Notes: generated by a model not told the origin, from the sequence alone. Shown: positions 1 through 5,955, numbered from the stretch's first letter. The stretch: 9,049 bases of DNA from JBKJTP01 sp046590195 (GCA_046590195.1 JBKJTP010000010.1:1-9049), one strand, 5' to 3'. Translations and numbers: made by a program.

Positions 1-435
1 GTCAGGATAGGGCTCCATCTTCGTCGGTTCGCCGTAGACTGAAGTGAGCGCCGCCAATACCGGCTTTATATCCGAGGCTGGTCTAGGCTCGGTGTAGTAC
101 CGCTGCTGCTCCGGCGTGAGGACATCCGTGTTCGAGTACCAGTAGTAGGTGCGGATCGTGCTATCGGGATGCAACTCGACTGCGCCGTACCCGTAGTTGT
201 CGTAGGAGTTCAGTGGGATGATCCTGAAGAGCCTGTTCTCAACGACCGGATTGAACAGCGCGGAGTGACCATGCAGGATCTTCTGCAACGAGTCTAGCCT
301 GATACCAAGCGGCAGCGTGTGAACCGAATAAGGCTGCAGGGTCCGAGCTTGCTGCTCAGGTTGCTCGGGCTTCTCATTGTCGGAAGAGCAGCCGAGACAG
401 CACAGTAGAATTATGAAGTAATAGAGGCGTCGCAT
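1..435 (-). CDS. Lipoprotein of unknown function, C-terminus cut by window edge
   Basis: The reading frame is open from the ATG at 435 down to base 1 (145 codons), so the C-terminus lies outside the window. The protein begins MRRLYYFIILLCCLGCSS: a short charged start, a hydrophobic core and a lipobox-like CLGC with Cys16 as the probable lipidated residue, followed by a polar linker rich in Glu, Gln and Pro. The -3 position is Cys rather than the usual Leu/Val/Ile, so the lipobox is slightly atypical. The rest has many Tyr, Leu and Asp residues and no domain I recognise. The block ELHPDSTIRTYYWYSNTD followed by a VYGEPTKME segment resembles FHPDGIWHGIHFSRTD and TYGNAVEL in the lipoprotein at 4470-4970, so the two may be distant paralogues. 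No Shine-Dalgarno is seen. A terminator at 479-508 separates it from the upstream gene, so it probably has its own promoter. Confidence 0.75.
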   Translation of the reverse strand, partial: MRRLYYFIILLCCLGCSSDNEKPEQPEQQARTLQPYSVHTLPLGIRLDSLQKILHGHSALFNPVVENRLFRIIPLNSYDNYGYGAVELHPDSTIRTYYWYSNTDVLTPEQQRYYTEPRPASDIKPVLAALTSVYGEPTKMEPYPD

Positions 436-478
436 CTAGAACTCAGCAAGCCAAGGAGGTGCCAAGATGAAACGCCTC

Positions 479-508
479 AAAACAAAAAAGGCAGCCGAAG
501 CTGCCTTT
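479..508 (-). terminator. Intrinsic terminator with UUCG tetraloop, ends the 528-1097 gene
   Basis: On the minus strand the sequence is AAAGGCAGC, loop TTCG, then GCTGCCTTT, a perfect 9-bp stem closed by the very stable C(UUCG)G loop. It runs into TTTTTTGTTTT. It lies about 20 nt after the stop of the lipoprotein gene at 528-1097. On the plus strand the 3' side is not T-rich, so it should work in the minus direction only. Confidence 0.9.
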
Positions 509-527
509 GTGTAATCCTACAGATATC

Positions 528-1097
528 TTACTTTTTCTTCTGCCAATCCTCGAAGAGTGAGGCAAGTGGCTTGCGGACCTCTTGTGGAGTGGAAAGCGCC
601 ATTTTGATGTGGAAGTCGCGCGTTGTAGGCTCCCAGAATACGAGCGGAAGCTTCTCGCCGCCGTAGGTGCCGTTGGACTCCTCATACTGACCGCTCGTGA
701 AGAAGCCATCAGCGACGGTGTAATACATGTATGGTCCCGAGTCGTTGTGACGCGTGATACCCAGCTCTGCGAGATCATTGAACTCGAAGCTCACCTCGCC
801 AATGAGCGTGCCGTTTTGCATAAACAGACGCTTCTTGACGTTCTTCATACCCTTGTTCTCGTTTTCGATCTTCTTGCCCAGATAGTACTCGTCGATCAAG
901 CTGCGGAAATCCTCAGCGCTCACATCGAGCGTATCCCCAGGCGAGGATGAGATACCAGAGAACAGCATCACACCAGTGCCGGACTTGCCGTCGGTGTTAA
1001 GCTTCAAACGAATATCCTTAAATTCGGCAGTCAGGCAGCCAGTCAAAAGGCTGGAGCAAAGAAGGAGGAGGACAAATGCGGCAGACCGTAACTTCAT
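528..1097 (-). CDS. Lipoprotein of unknown function (189 aa)
   Basis: This is a 189-residue protein with a classic lipoprotein signal: Lys2/Arg4, a Leu-rich core, and LLTGC with Cys21 as the lipid attachment site. The mature part starts LTAEFKDIRLKLNTDGKSGTG, an alternating pattern typical of a beta-strand-rich periplasmic or outer-membrane-anchored domain. It then has a charged Lys/Glu/Asn stretch (about residues 74-90) and ends in a basic tail, WQKKK. The opening pattern, Cys then strands with a Gly-rich turn, recalls LppM-like lipoproteins, but I cannot assign a family. The start is the ATG just before the signal peptide. No Shine-Dalgarno precedes it, and the upstream sequence shows only a poor -7 match (TATTTTG). 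The gene stands alone: a strong terminator follows it and the next gene upstream is divergent. Confidence 0.85.
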   Translation of the reverse strand: MKLRSAAFVLLLLCSSLLTGCLTAEFKDIRLKLNTDGKSGTGVMLFSGISSSPGDTLDVSAEDFRSLIDEYYLGKKIENENKGMKNVKKRLFMQNGTLIGEVSFEFNDLAELGITRHNDSGPYMYYTVADGFFTSGQYEESNGTYGGEKLPLVFWEPTTRDFHIKMALSTPQEVRKPLASLFEDWQKKK

Positions 1098-1144
1098 CAG
1101 TACTTGAATGAGATCAGCAATAGCTCAGGTAAAACTTCCAGGGG

Positions 1145-1252
1145 TCAAAATACCCTGGTGTTGCGGACGAACTGATCGTCCTTCGGCAACAACAAGTTGC
1201 GGTTCAAGCGTTCAATATTGGCTGGGAGCGTAGTTGGGGGAGGAGCTCCCGA
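1145..1252 (-). pseudogene. Possible remnant of a coding gene's 3' end
   Basis: On the minus strand, between an in-frame TAG at 1253-1255 and a TGA at 1145-1147, there are 35 open codons with protein-like content, including ERLNRNLLLPKDDQFVRN. The frame has no ATG, and an in-frame stop precedes it, so it cannot be an intact gene from an AUG. It may be the tail of a lost gene, a short protein from a TTG start, or chance. The two hairpins in this region overlap it. Confidence 0.2.
1160..1200. repeat. Nested hairpin with a competing alternative stem
   Basis: GTTGC (1160-1164) and GCAAC (1186-1190) can pair around an inner perfect hairpin GGACGA-actga-TCGTCC (1165-1181). A second GTTGC (1196-1200) can pair with the same GCAAC instead, with loop AACAA. 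The arrangement allows two mutually exclusive stems. There is no T-tract, so it is not an intrinsic terminator. Confidence 0.5.
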
Positions 1253-1256
1253 CTAC
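1230..1256. repeat. GC-rich inverted repeat
   Basis: GTAGTTGGG at the left and CCCGACTAC at the right can form a 9-bp stem with one G-T pair, and two more inner pairs are possible around a purine-rich loop. No T-run follows on either strand. It may be an operator or a leader structure; its role is unknown. Confidence 0.45.
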
Positions 1257-1427
1257 ATACACTCTGCCTTAGAACGCGTGTATTACAGCATTCTGGGCAA
1301 AAGAAATCCATAGCGAAATTTTCACAGTAGCCGAGCTTGTTAGTCGCTAGTTCTCCCATAGAAATCATGCATTACTGGCTCGCGCAAACGTACGCAAAAG
1401 TCCAGGAATTTCTGACGCCCCAACAGA

Positions 1428-2483
1428 TTGTCTGCACCACAAGAAGCTAACGGATCCAGAGCGGCCATAGAGCCGGTGAACGTGGCGGATCTGCCTGTCC
1501 GCATTGTCCACTATGATGCTGCCTTGCATAGGCAGCTCTGGGACTCGTTCGTTCTGACCTCGATGAATGGTACGGCTTTCCACCAGCAGCAATTCCTCAG
1601 TTATCACGCTAAAGGCAAGTTCAACTTTGAACACCTGCTGTTCTTTCAGGGCGAGCGCCTTGTCGCACTCTTGCCAGGAGGAAGCAAGGATGGGGAGTCC
1701 TACGAGTCTCCGATGGGCTCGAGCTACGGATCGTTCGTGGTCGAGGATATTAGCGCTGATACTGCGCTCTCGATCGTCGAAGCCTTTACGAGCTATCTGA
1801 GAAAATGTGGATTCAAGCGTACGTTCCTGACGAGCGCTCCGGTGATCTATCAGCCGATCCTCACGCAGAACCTCGAGTTCGCCTTGCTCTACAAAGGCTT
1901 CTTCTATCAGCGGCATTACATCTCACACGCGATCGATCTCACCCCGGAAGGCAAACCATTCGATCGCTTTCAGGCGACAGCAAGAAAATTTACGCGTCGT
2001 ACGTACAAGCAATTCGCGGACGTCGCGATCCGCGAAGTGCAGCAAGATGAGATGGAAGAGGGACTAAAGCTCTTTTATCCGATCCTGCTCGAGAACAAAG
2101 CGAAGTACAATACAAAGCCGACGCACGATCTTGATGAGTTGCTTCGACTGAATGCGTTGCTGCCAGATCTGATGAAGCTCTTTCTCGTCTATAAAGGCGA
2201 TCAGCCGATCGCAGGATCACTGCTCTTTATCGCGAACAAGCGCGTGGCTGTGATCTTCTATCACATGCTCTATTACGAGTACAAGGAGTTGCGTCCGATC
2301 TATCTCCTGATGGATCGCGTCACGAGTTGGGGTAAAGAGAACGGACTATCGTTCATCGATATCGGTGTGTCGCAGGACACAAGCGATGAGAACCCCATGA
2401 CGCCAGCGCTCAGCCTCATCCGCTTCAAGGAGAAGTTCGATTCTCGCGGAGTGCTGCGATCGACACTATCTCTAGAACTCTAA
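1428..2483 (+). CDS. FemAB/GNAT-like acyltransferase (351 aa)
   Basis: The protein looks like a two-lobed FemAB-like/Acetyltransf_6 (BioF2-like) GNAT protein, a family that moves aminoacyl or acyl groups onto cell-wall or surface substrates. The N-terminal lobe contains NGTAFHQQQFLSYH (about 47-60) and a Gly/Ser loop ESPMGSSYGSFVV (about 92-105), as in proteins with an 'xxS/T-x-F-x-x-x-x-F' opening and a PxGxxYGG-like loop. The C-terminal lobe has a substrate-side loop LLENKAKYNTKPTH (about 220-233), the strand pair LFLVYKGDQPIAGSLLFI (about 251-268), and a conserved-looking end, FIDIGVSQD...RFKEKF (about 309-337). The start is uncertain: the listed start is TTG at 1428; GTG at 1473 or 1479 are alternatives, and there is no in-frame ATG before residue 46. 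A stop sits in frame at 1413. It is the first gene of a four-gene operon. Confidence 0.8.
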   Translation: MSAPQEANGSRAAIEPVNVADLPVRIVHYDAALHRQLWDSFVLTSMNGTAFHQQQFLSYHAKGKFNFEHLLFFQGERLVALLPGGSKDGESYESPMGSSYGSFVVEDISADTALSIVEAFTSYLRKCGFKRTFLTSAPVIYQPILTQNLEFALLYKGFFYQRHYISHAIDLTPEGKPFDRFQATARKFTRRTYKQFADVAIREVQQDEMEEGLKLFYPILLENKAKYNTKPTHDLDELLRLNALLPDLMKLFLVYKGDQPIAGSLLFIANKRVAVIFYHMLYYEYKELRPIYLLMDRVTSWGKENGLSFIDIGVSQDTSDENPMTPALSLIRFKEKFDSRGVLRSTLSLEL

Positions 2484-2485
2484 AC

Positions 2486-3616
2486 GTGCAACCCAAGCGC
2501 GTCAGTCTGCTCTTCCTCGGCGATCCGAAGCTGGATCGACGCATCCAGAGCTTCGCAAAGATGTTCGCGGAGAGCGGCTTTGCCCCAACGATCTATTACA
2601 GCATCCCGGGCAAAGCTGCAAGTGCACCGACGAACGGCTATGTCTCTCTGGGTTCGAGGCATGACTCAGGTCCACGACTCTTCCTCGGTCATCATGCAGC
2701 GTTGCGAACTAAGCTCGCAGAGATCGCCCATGCTGATGTGATCATCGCTTGCGATCTTTATTCCTTACGTGCTGCATCGCAAGCTAAAGAACGCAATAAG
2801 AAGTCGATATTGATCTACGATGCACGAGAGCTCTACACAGGGTTGCCGGCAGTTCAAGCGAAGCCCTTCGTGCGCTACGCATGGAAGAAGTGCGAGCATG
2901 ATGGGATGCTCAATACCGATTTCATCAGCATCACTGCGCCGCACGATGCCGACGCGATCTTCCGTGTGCATTCATTCCTGCCTCGACCACTGCTGATCCG
3001 AAATATTCCGTTGCGCTCACCACAACCGCAACCAGATATTCCGTTCTTGCGAAGTCATGGCATCGCTGAAGGGGATAGGGTTGTTGTGTACATCGGAGGT
3101 CTGCAAACTGATCGGGGACTCGAAGCATCGATCGTTGCGATGAATCAATTACCGGAGAACTACAAGCTCCTCCTAGTGGGAAGCGGTGCGATAGAATCCT
3201 CACTGAAGCAGCGAGCTACAGGACTGGGCAACCGCGTGATCTTCGCTGGTTCGATCGAGCAGGAGACAGTGATGCCGATACTAGCTGCGTGCGATGTCGG
3301 GCTCTCGCTCATTCAGGCGAACTCTCCGAGCTACGAACTGGCGTTGCCGTCGAAGATCTTTGAATACCTGTATGCAGGCCTGCCGGTCGTTTCTACTGAG
3401 TTGAAGCACGTCGTTGAGCTCTTCGATCATCAGCCATACATGCATTATGTGAAGCAAATGGACGGAGAGCTCATTGCGTCTACGATCACACAAGCCATTG
3501 AGAGCAAGACTTCGCTCGGTGATGCGATCGCTCAGGCAGCATCGCAGTATTCATTCGAGTCGGATTTTGACAAGCTGAAGGTGCTGCTCGAAGAAAGGCT
3601 GGCTGAGCGCAGATGA
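2486..3616 (+). CDS. Glycosyltransferase, GT4-like two-Rossmann fold (376 aa)
   Basis: This is probably a retaining GT-B glycosyltransferase that moves a sugar from a nucleotide sugar to a lipid or polysaccharide acceptor at the inner face of the membrane. The N-terminal half starts with a Rossmann strand, RVSLLFLGDPKLDRRI, and has the YDARELY motif (111-117) common in this group. The C-terminal donor domain has VVYIGGLQTDRGLE (199-213), LLLVGSGAIES (228-238) and the donor-binding block LALPSKIFEYLYAGLPVVST (285-304), with Glu293 as the conserved late glutamate. The strict EX7E spacing is not met (Glu284 is nine residues before Glu293). Length is normal for the family. It starts with GTG only 2 nt after the preceding stop, and its stop overlaps the next start (ATGA), so it should be translated with its neighbours. 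Donor and acceptor cannot be read from the sequence. Confidence 0.88.
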   Translation: MQPKRVSLLFLGDPKLDRRIQSFAKMFAESGFAPTIYYSIPGKAASAPTNGYVSLGSRHDSGPRLFLGHHAALRTKLAEIAHADVIIACDLYSLRAASQAKERNKKSILIYDARELYTGLPAVQAKPFVRYAWKKCEHDGMLNTDFISITAPHDADAIFRVHSFLPRPLLIRNIPLRSPQPQPDIPFLRSHGIAEGDRVVVYIGGLQTDRGLEASIVAMNQLPENYKLLLVGSGAIESSLKQRATGLGNRVIFAGSIEQETVMPILAACDVGLSLIQANSPSYELALPSKIFEYLYAGLPVVSTELKHVVELFDHQPYMHYVKQMDGELIASTITQAIESKTSLGDAIAQAASQYSFESDFDKLKVLLEERLAERR

Positions 3617-4473
3617 TCTACTTCCTGCTGGTCTTCCAGCAATTGCTCGCAAGCAGCACGCATATCATCGGGCAAGATGTTGGGAAGCATGTCGATCCTT
3701 CGATCGTGCTGCTCTTCAGGGCCACTATTGCGTCCGTCGCGTTCTTGCTGATCATCGTTGCGAAGCGCGAAAGTATCAAGACGATCGAGAAGAAGGATTG
3801 GTGGCGCATCATTGCGCTCGGAGTATTGAACGTGCCGATCAATCAGGCGCTATTCCTCGAAGGCTTGCAGTTCACAAGCGCAGCGAACAGTGCATTGCTG
3901 TACGCGATGACACCCGCGCTGGTCTTTATCCTGACGCTTTTCATCCACCGCGAAGCGCCGACGAAGTGGAAGATACTTGGCATCGTGATGGCATTTGTTG
4001 GTGTGGCGATGATCATCTTCGAGAAGGGTGCATCCCTTTCATCCGATACCACGCTTGGTAACTTGATGATCTTCGCAGCGGTCATTGCGTGGGCGCTCTA
4101 CACGTTGATAGGCAAGCCGCTGGTTGAGAAATATGGCGCGTTGAGAACGACCGGCCTGAACATGGCCGTCGGTGCCCTGATCTATCTCCCGATCGGCATC
4201 ATGACCTCGAACCTCAGCGAAGTATCGAGCATCTCGTTCATCTCGTGGCAAGAGATACTCTATATGGCGCTGATCGCATCGGTACTCAATTACTTTCTCT
4301 GGTTCTATGCGCTCGGGAAGCTCGAGACCTCAAAGGTCGCGATCTTCCAGAACCTGCAACCTGTCATGACGACTGTGCTTGCATTGATCCTAGGCACAGC
4401 CAGCATCACGCTCAACTTTGTCGCAGGTGGGGTGTTGGCTCTTATTGGTGTTATACTAGTTCAGTTAGCATGA
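3613..4473 (+). CDS. EamA/DMT-family membrane transporter (286 aa)
   Basis: A very hydrophobic 286-residue protein with about ten membrane helices in two similar halves, the layout of the drug/metabolite transporter superfamily with two EamA domains (about 1-135 and 147-285). Typical marks are the first-half segment LLFRATIASVAFLLIIV, the block NQALFLEGLQFTSAANSALL (about 77-96), which matches the 'F.GL..tsA..aaLi' pattern, then TPALVFILTLF. The second half contains NYFLWFYALGKLETSKVAIF (about 226-245) and LQPVMTTVLALILG. Length is normal. Members export metabolites, amino acids or sugar-lipid precursors, so the substrate is open. Its ATG overlaps the glycosyltransferase stop, and its TGA overlaps the next ATG, so translational coupling is likely. 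In this operon it may move a precursor related to the transferases, which is inference. Confidence 0.92.
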   Translation: MIYFLLVFQQLLASSTHIIGQDVGKHVDPSIVLLFRATIASVAFLLIIVAKRESIKTIEKKDWWRIIALGVLNVPINQALFLEGLQFTSAANSALLYAMTPALVFILTLFIHREAPTKWKILGIVMAFVGVAMIIFEKGASLSSDTTLGNLMIFAAVIAWALYTLIGKPLVEKYGALRTTGLNMAVGALIYLPIGIMTSNLSEVSSISFISWQEILYMALIASVLNYFLWFYALGKLETSKVAIFQNLQPVMTTVLALILGTASITLNFVAGGVLALIGVILVQLA

Positions 4474-4970
4474 CAGCTTTTCATAGGACCTATAGGACTT
4501 ATGTGTCCTATCTGGTTTTGTTGCTTGGCGTTATCGGTTGCGGCGAGCCAGCCGAGGAGCCCCTGACCCCGATCCCGTTCATCCTCCATCAGCCTGAGGC
4601 GAGCGTCTTGCGGCAGCTCGATTCGGCGGGCTATAAGGTCCGTGAGCACATCCCGAATGAGCAGCTAGGGGATAGCATACCGGTGGCTGGGCTGCCCGGT
4701 GTCACGACCTACTTCTTCCATCCAGACGGCATCTGGCACGGGATCCACTTCTCCCGTACCGACTCCAGCTTCAACGACTTCCGGATGCTGCGCACCCGGA
4801 TGGAGATGACCTATGGCAACGCTGTCGAGCTGATCCAACATCCCCAGGAGAAGCAGGGCTACGCGGTCTGGAAGCCGACGAGCGGTCAGGTCCGGCTTGT
4901 GAGGCTCTCGGCTTCGCGAGGGGCGCTGCAGCTCTTTATCGCAGATTCGAGCGCGCTGCAAGGGTCGTGA
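4470..4970 (+). CDS. Small lipoprotein of unknown function, last gene of the operon (166 aa)
   Basis: The start is the ATG at 4470, which overlaps the transporter's TGA (ATGA). A longer open frame to 4245 exists but lies wholly inside the transporter gene. The protein begins with a basic and aromatic segment, then YLVLLLGVIGCGEP, a good lipobox with Cys24 as the lipidated residue. The mature domain has HQPEASVLRQLDSAGYKV, FFHPDGIWHGIHFSRTD (about 77-93), RMEMTYGNAVEL and a final strand region up to ADSSALQGS. These blocks resemble the lipoprotein at 1-435. Base composition looks more G+C-rich than in the three genes before it (for example GCTGCCCGG, CCGGATGCTGCG), so it may have joined the operon separately. 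No terminator is visible after it. Function unknown; it probably sits at the periplasmic face of a membrane. Confidence 0.85.
   Translation: MTAFHRTYRTYVSYLVLLLGVIGCGEPAEEPLTPIPFILHQPEASVLRQLDSAGYKVREHIPNEQLGDSIPVAGLPGVTTYFFHPDGIWHGIHFSRTDSSFNDFRMLRTRMEMTYGNAVELIQHPQEKQGYAVWKPTSGQVRLVRLSASRGALQLFIADSSALQGS
4483..4511 (+). repeat. Hairpin within the signal-peptide codons of the last operon gene
   Basis: ATAGGAC occurs twice (4483-4489 and 4492-4498) and GTCCTAT once (4505-4511). Either copy can pair with the third segment; the second gives a perfect 7-bp stem with a 6-nt loop. CTGGTTTTGTTG follows. It lies 14-42 nt inside the gene. The direct repeat follows partly from the encoded RTYRTY. Confidence 0.5.
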
Positions 4971-5001
4971 GCCCAGAGATAAATAAATTTTCCCAGACTC
5001 T

Positions 5002-5032
5002 TGACTTTGGTCTCAGAATGTTGTATATTTGC
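5002..5032 (+). promoter_or_regulatory. Strong promoter of the leader/138-aa gene unit
   Basis: TTGACT (5002-5007), a 17-bp gap, then TATATT (5025-5030) is an almost ideal housekeeping-type promoter. TATATTTG (5025-5032) is also an exact match to the TAnnTTTG -7 box of Bacteroidota. Transcription would start near 5037-5041, about 470 nt before the next start codon. Confidence 0.75.
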
Positions 5033-5040
5033 AGACCAAC
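5008..5040. promoter_or_regulatory. Perfect 7-bp inverted repeat straddling the promoter (possible operator)
   Basis: TTGGTCT (5008-5014) and AGACCAA (5034-5040) are exact inverse complements 19 bp apart. They run from just after the -35 element to the expected start of transcription, enclosing the -10 box. Such a placement fits a repressor site. The 138-aa protein encoded downstream is a natural candidate binder, which is inference. Confidence 0.45.
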
Positions 5041-5511
5041 CGTACGAAACAGTACAATCCCGCACGATATAGCACTTTAGCTACCGCTTTTTAGATACAA
5101 TCGAGCTGAGAAACTGACTGCACAGGGCCCATGGGCTTCGCAGTCAGAAACAGGGCATTCTTTTGTGCCCTAAGCCCGAGTGTAACTTTTGGCCCTCCTT
5201 GAGGTTCTTAATAAAGTATTCGGAAACGTAAGTTTCAAACGCGAAGGCATCTGCTCATGGGTTCGCTTTGCGTCCACCCTTAAACATACAGTTCAGCTAC
5301 GCATCTTTGATACTGCTCTGAGCGGTCTTTGGGAATCTCAGTGACTGGGATCACCCGCGAGGACGTCTGCTCAATTACTCTGAGCCCTGTTCCCCAGTTC
5401 GCTGGCGAAACAGGCACTTGACACAACCAAGGGACACCCGCTACGGCTATCACTCAATCATCTCTTGAGCGGTCGGAGCAAGCAAGTATCACTAGACACA
5501 ACTGAACGCGT
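5038..5511 (+). ncRNA. Long structured 5' leader or noncoding RNA of unknown family
   Basis: About 470 nt between a strong promoter and the ATG at 5512, without a sizeable reading frame. Predicted local stems by eye: CTGACTGC/GCAGTCAG (5114-5121 with 5140-5147) enclosing the palindrome GCCCATGGGC; AGGGCA/TGCCCT (5152-5157 with 5166-5171); GAAAC-GTAA-GTTTC (5223-5236, GNRA-type loop); GCGAA/TTCGC (5241-5245 with 5262-5266); GTGA/TCAC (5341-5354); GCTCA/TGAGC (5369-5385); and CCTGTT/AACAGG (5386-5391 with 5409-5414) enclosing CCAG-TTCG-CTGG. It lacks the signature sequences of tmRNA, RNase P RNA, SRP RNA and the riboswitches I know. Short frames exist (for example a 23-codon frame at 5131) but have no ribosome-binding signal. 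It could be a cis-regulatory leader of the 138-aa gene or a stable RNA processed from it. Confidence 0.5.
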
Positions 5512-5928
5512 ATGTCACAACTCCTCCAAGGCCAGCAGACCTCTCAGCACTCTCTTCCGGTTACGCCATATACCACTGGCCTCCCCGATAATCGTCGCGC
5601 ATCGAAGAACTCAAGCTTTGGCTCAAGCTCCGTGCGAGCGATGCAGCCCGAGCAACCGATGCTCACGCGAAGCATGGAGAACCCGCTCACAGGCATGCTC
5701 TCCGACGAGCTCTTCAACACACTGCTCGCAAACGATCTGCTCAACGAGAAGGCACTCCGCGACTTCATGATCCGCCAGCAGTTCAAAAAGCTCAAAGCAG
5801 AATCGAACCTGCGCACGATGGATGTCATGAACGAGATCCAGCGGATGTATCCGTACTTGCAGTTGGACACGATCCGCAAGATCGTCTATCGTGTCTATCC
5901 AACCAGCGGCAAGAAGCCGATGCTCTGA
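5512..5928 (+). CDS. Unknown protein with possible C-terminal helix-turn-helix (138 aa)
   Basis: I do not recognise a family. Residues 1-60 are rich in Gln, Ser, Thr and Pro with little hydrophobic content and are probably disordered. Residues about 64-127 are helical: LSDELFNTLLANDLLNEKAL, then RDFMIRQQFKKLKAE, then MDVMNEIQRMYPYL, then LDTIRKIVYRVYP. The last two helices, with TIRKIVYR as the second, look like a helix-turn-helix of the kind found in small DNA-binding proteins, and the stretch carries several Lys/Arg. A role as a transcription regulator is therefore possible. An in-frame TGA six bases before the ATG fixes the start, since no earlier ATG is available; no Shine-Dalgarno is present. 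It is the only gene of its transcript, with a long leader before it and an intrinsic terminator 27 nt after the stop. Confidence 0.75.
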   Translation: MSQLLQGQQTSQHSLPVTPYTTGLPDNRRASKNSSFGSSSVRAMQPEQPMLTRSMENPLTGMLSDELFNTLLANDLLNEKALRDFMIRQQFKKLKAESNLRTMDVMNEIQRMYPYLQLDTIRKIVYRVYPTSGKKPML

Positions 5929-5955
5929 GTTAAAGTGATCTTAAGATATTTGCAG

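Larger units (their letters stand above)
1098..1427. other. Divergent intergenic region between two transcription units
   Basis: This 330-bp stretch separates the minus-strand lipoprotein gene from the plus-strand operon, so it should hold promoters in both directions. I see no convincing TAnnTTTG box on either strand. What it does hold is two hairpin-forming segments (1160-1200 and 1230-1256) and a minus-strand frame that looks like the end of a decayed gene (1145-1252). Confidence 0.6.

Noticed and set aside
467..514. 15-codon plus-strand frame (MKRLKTKKAAEAAFV) preceded by AAGGAGGT.
   Set aside because: Most of it is the terminator hairpin and T-tract of the gene on the other strand, which explains the Lys/Ala codons; no plus-strand promoter is seen. 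The Shine-Dalgarno is probably chance.
582..950. 122-codon plus-strand frame opposite the 189-aa lipoprotein.
   Set aside because: It mirrors the real gene, lacks any domain, and the minus-strand frame has a proper signal peptide and terminator.
1365..1916. 183-codon minus-strand frame opposite the acyltransferase.
   Set aside because: It has no recognisable fold and lies against a frame with clear family features and operon spacing.
4245..4469. Upstream extension of the lipoprotein frame to 4245.
   Set aside because: It lies inside the transporter gene in another frame; the ATG at 4470 gives a signal peptide with lipobox and the usual ATGA overlap.
4971..5001. Terminator for the four-gene operon.
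   Set aside because: CCCAGA occurs twice as a direct, not inverted, repeat around an A/T-rich stretch, so no stem forms. The operon may read through or end by another mechanism.
5038..5511. tmRNA, RNase P RNA, SRP RNA or a known riboswitch.
   Set aside because: None of their signature sequences (tmRNA T-arm and tag frame, the RNase P conserved core, the SRP GGAAGGAAGCA loop, cobalamin, SAM or TPP cores) could be found on either strand by eye.
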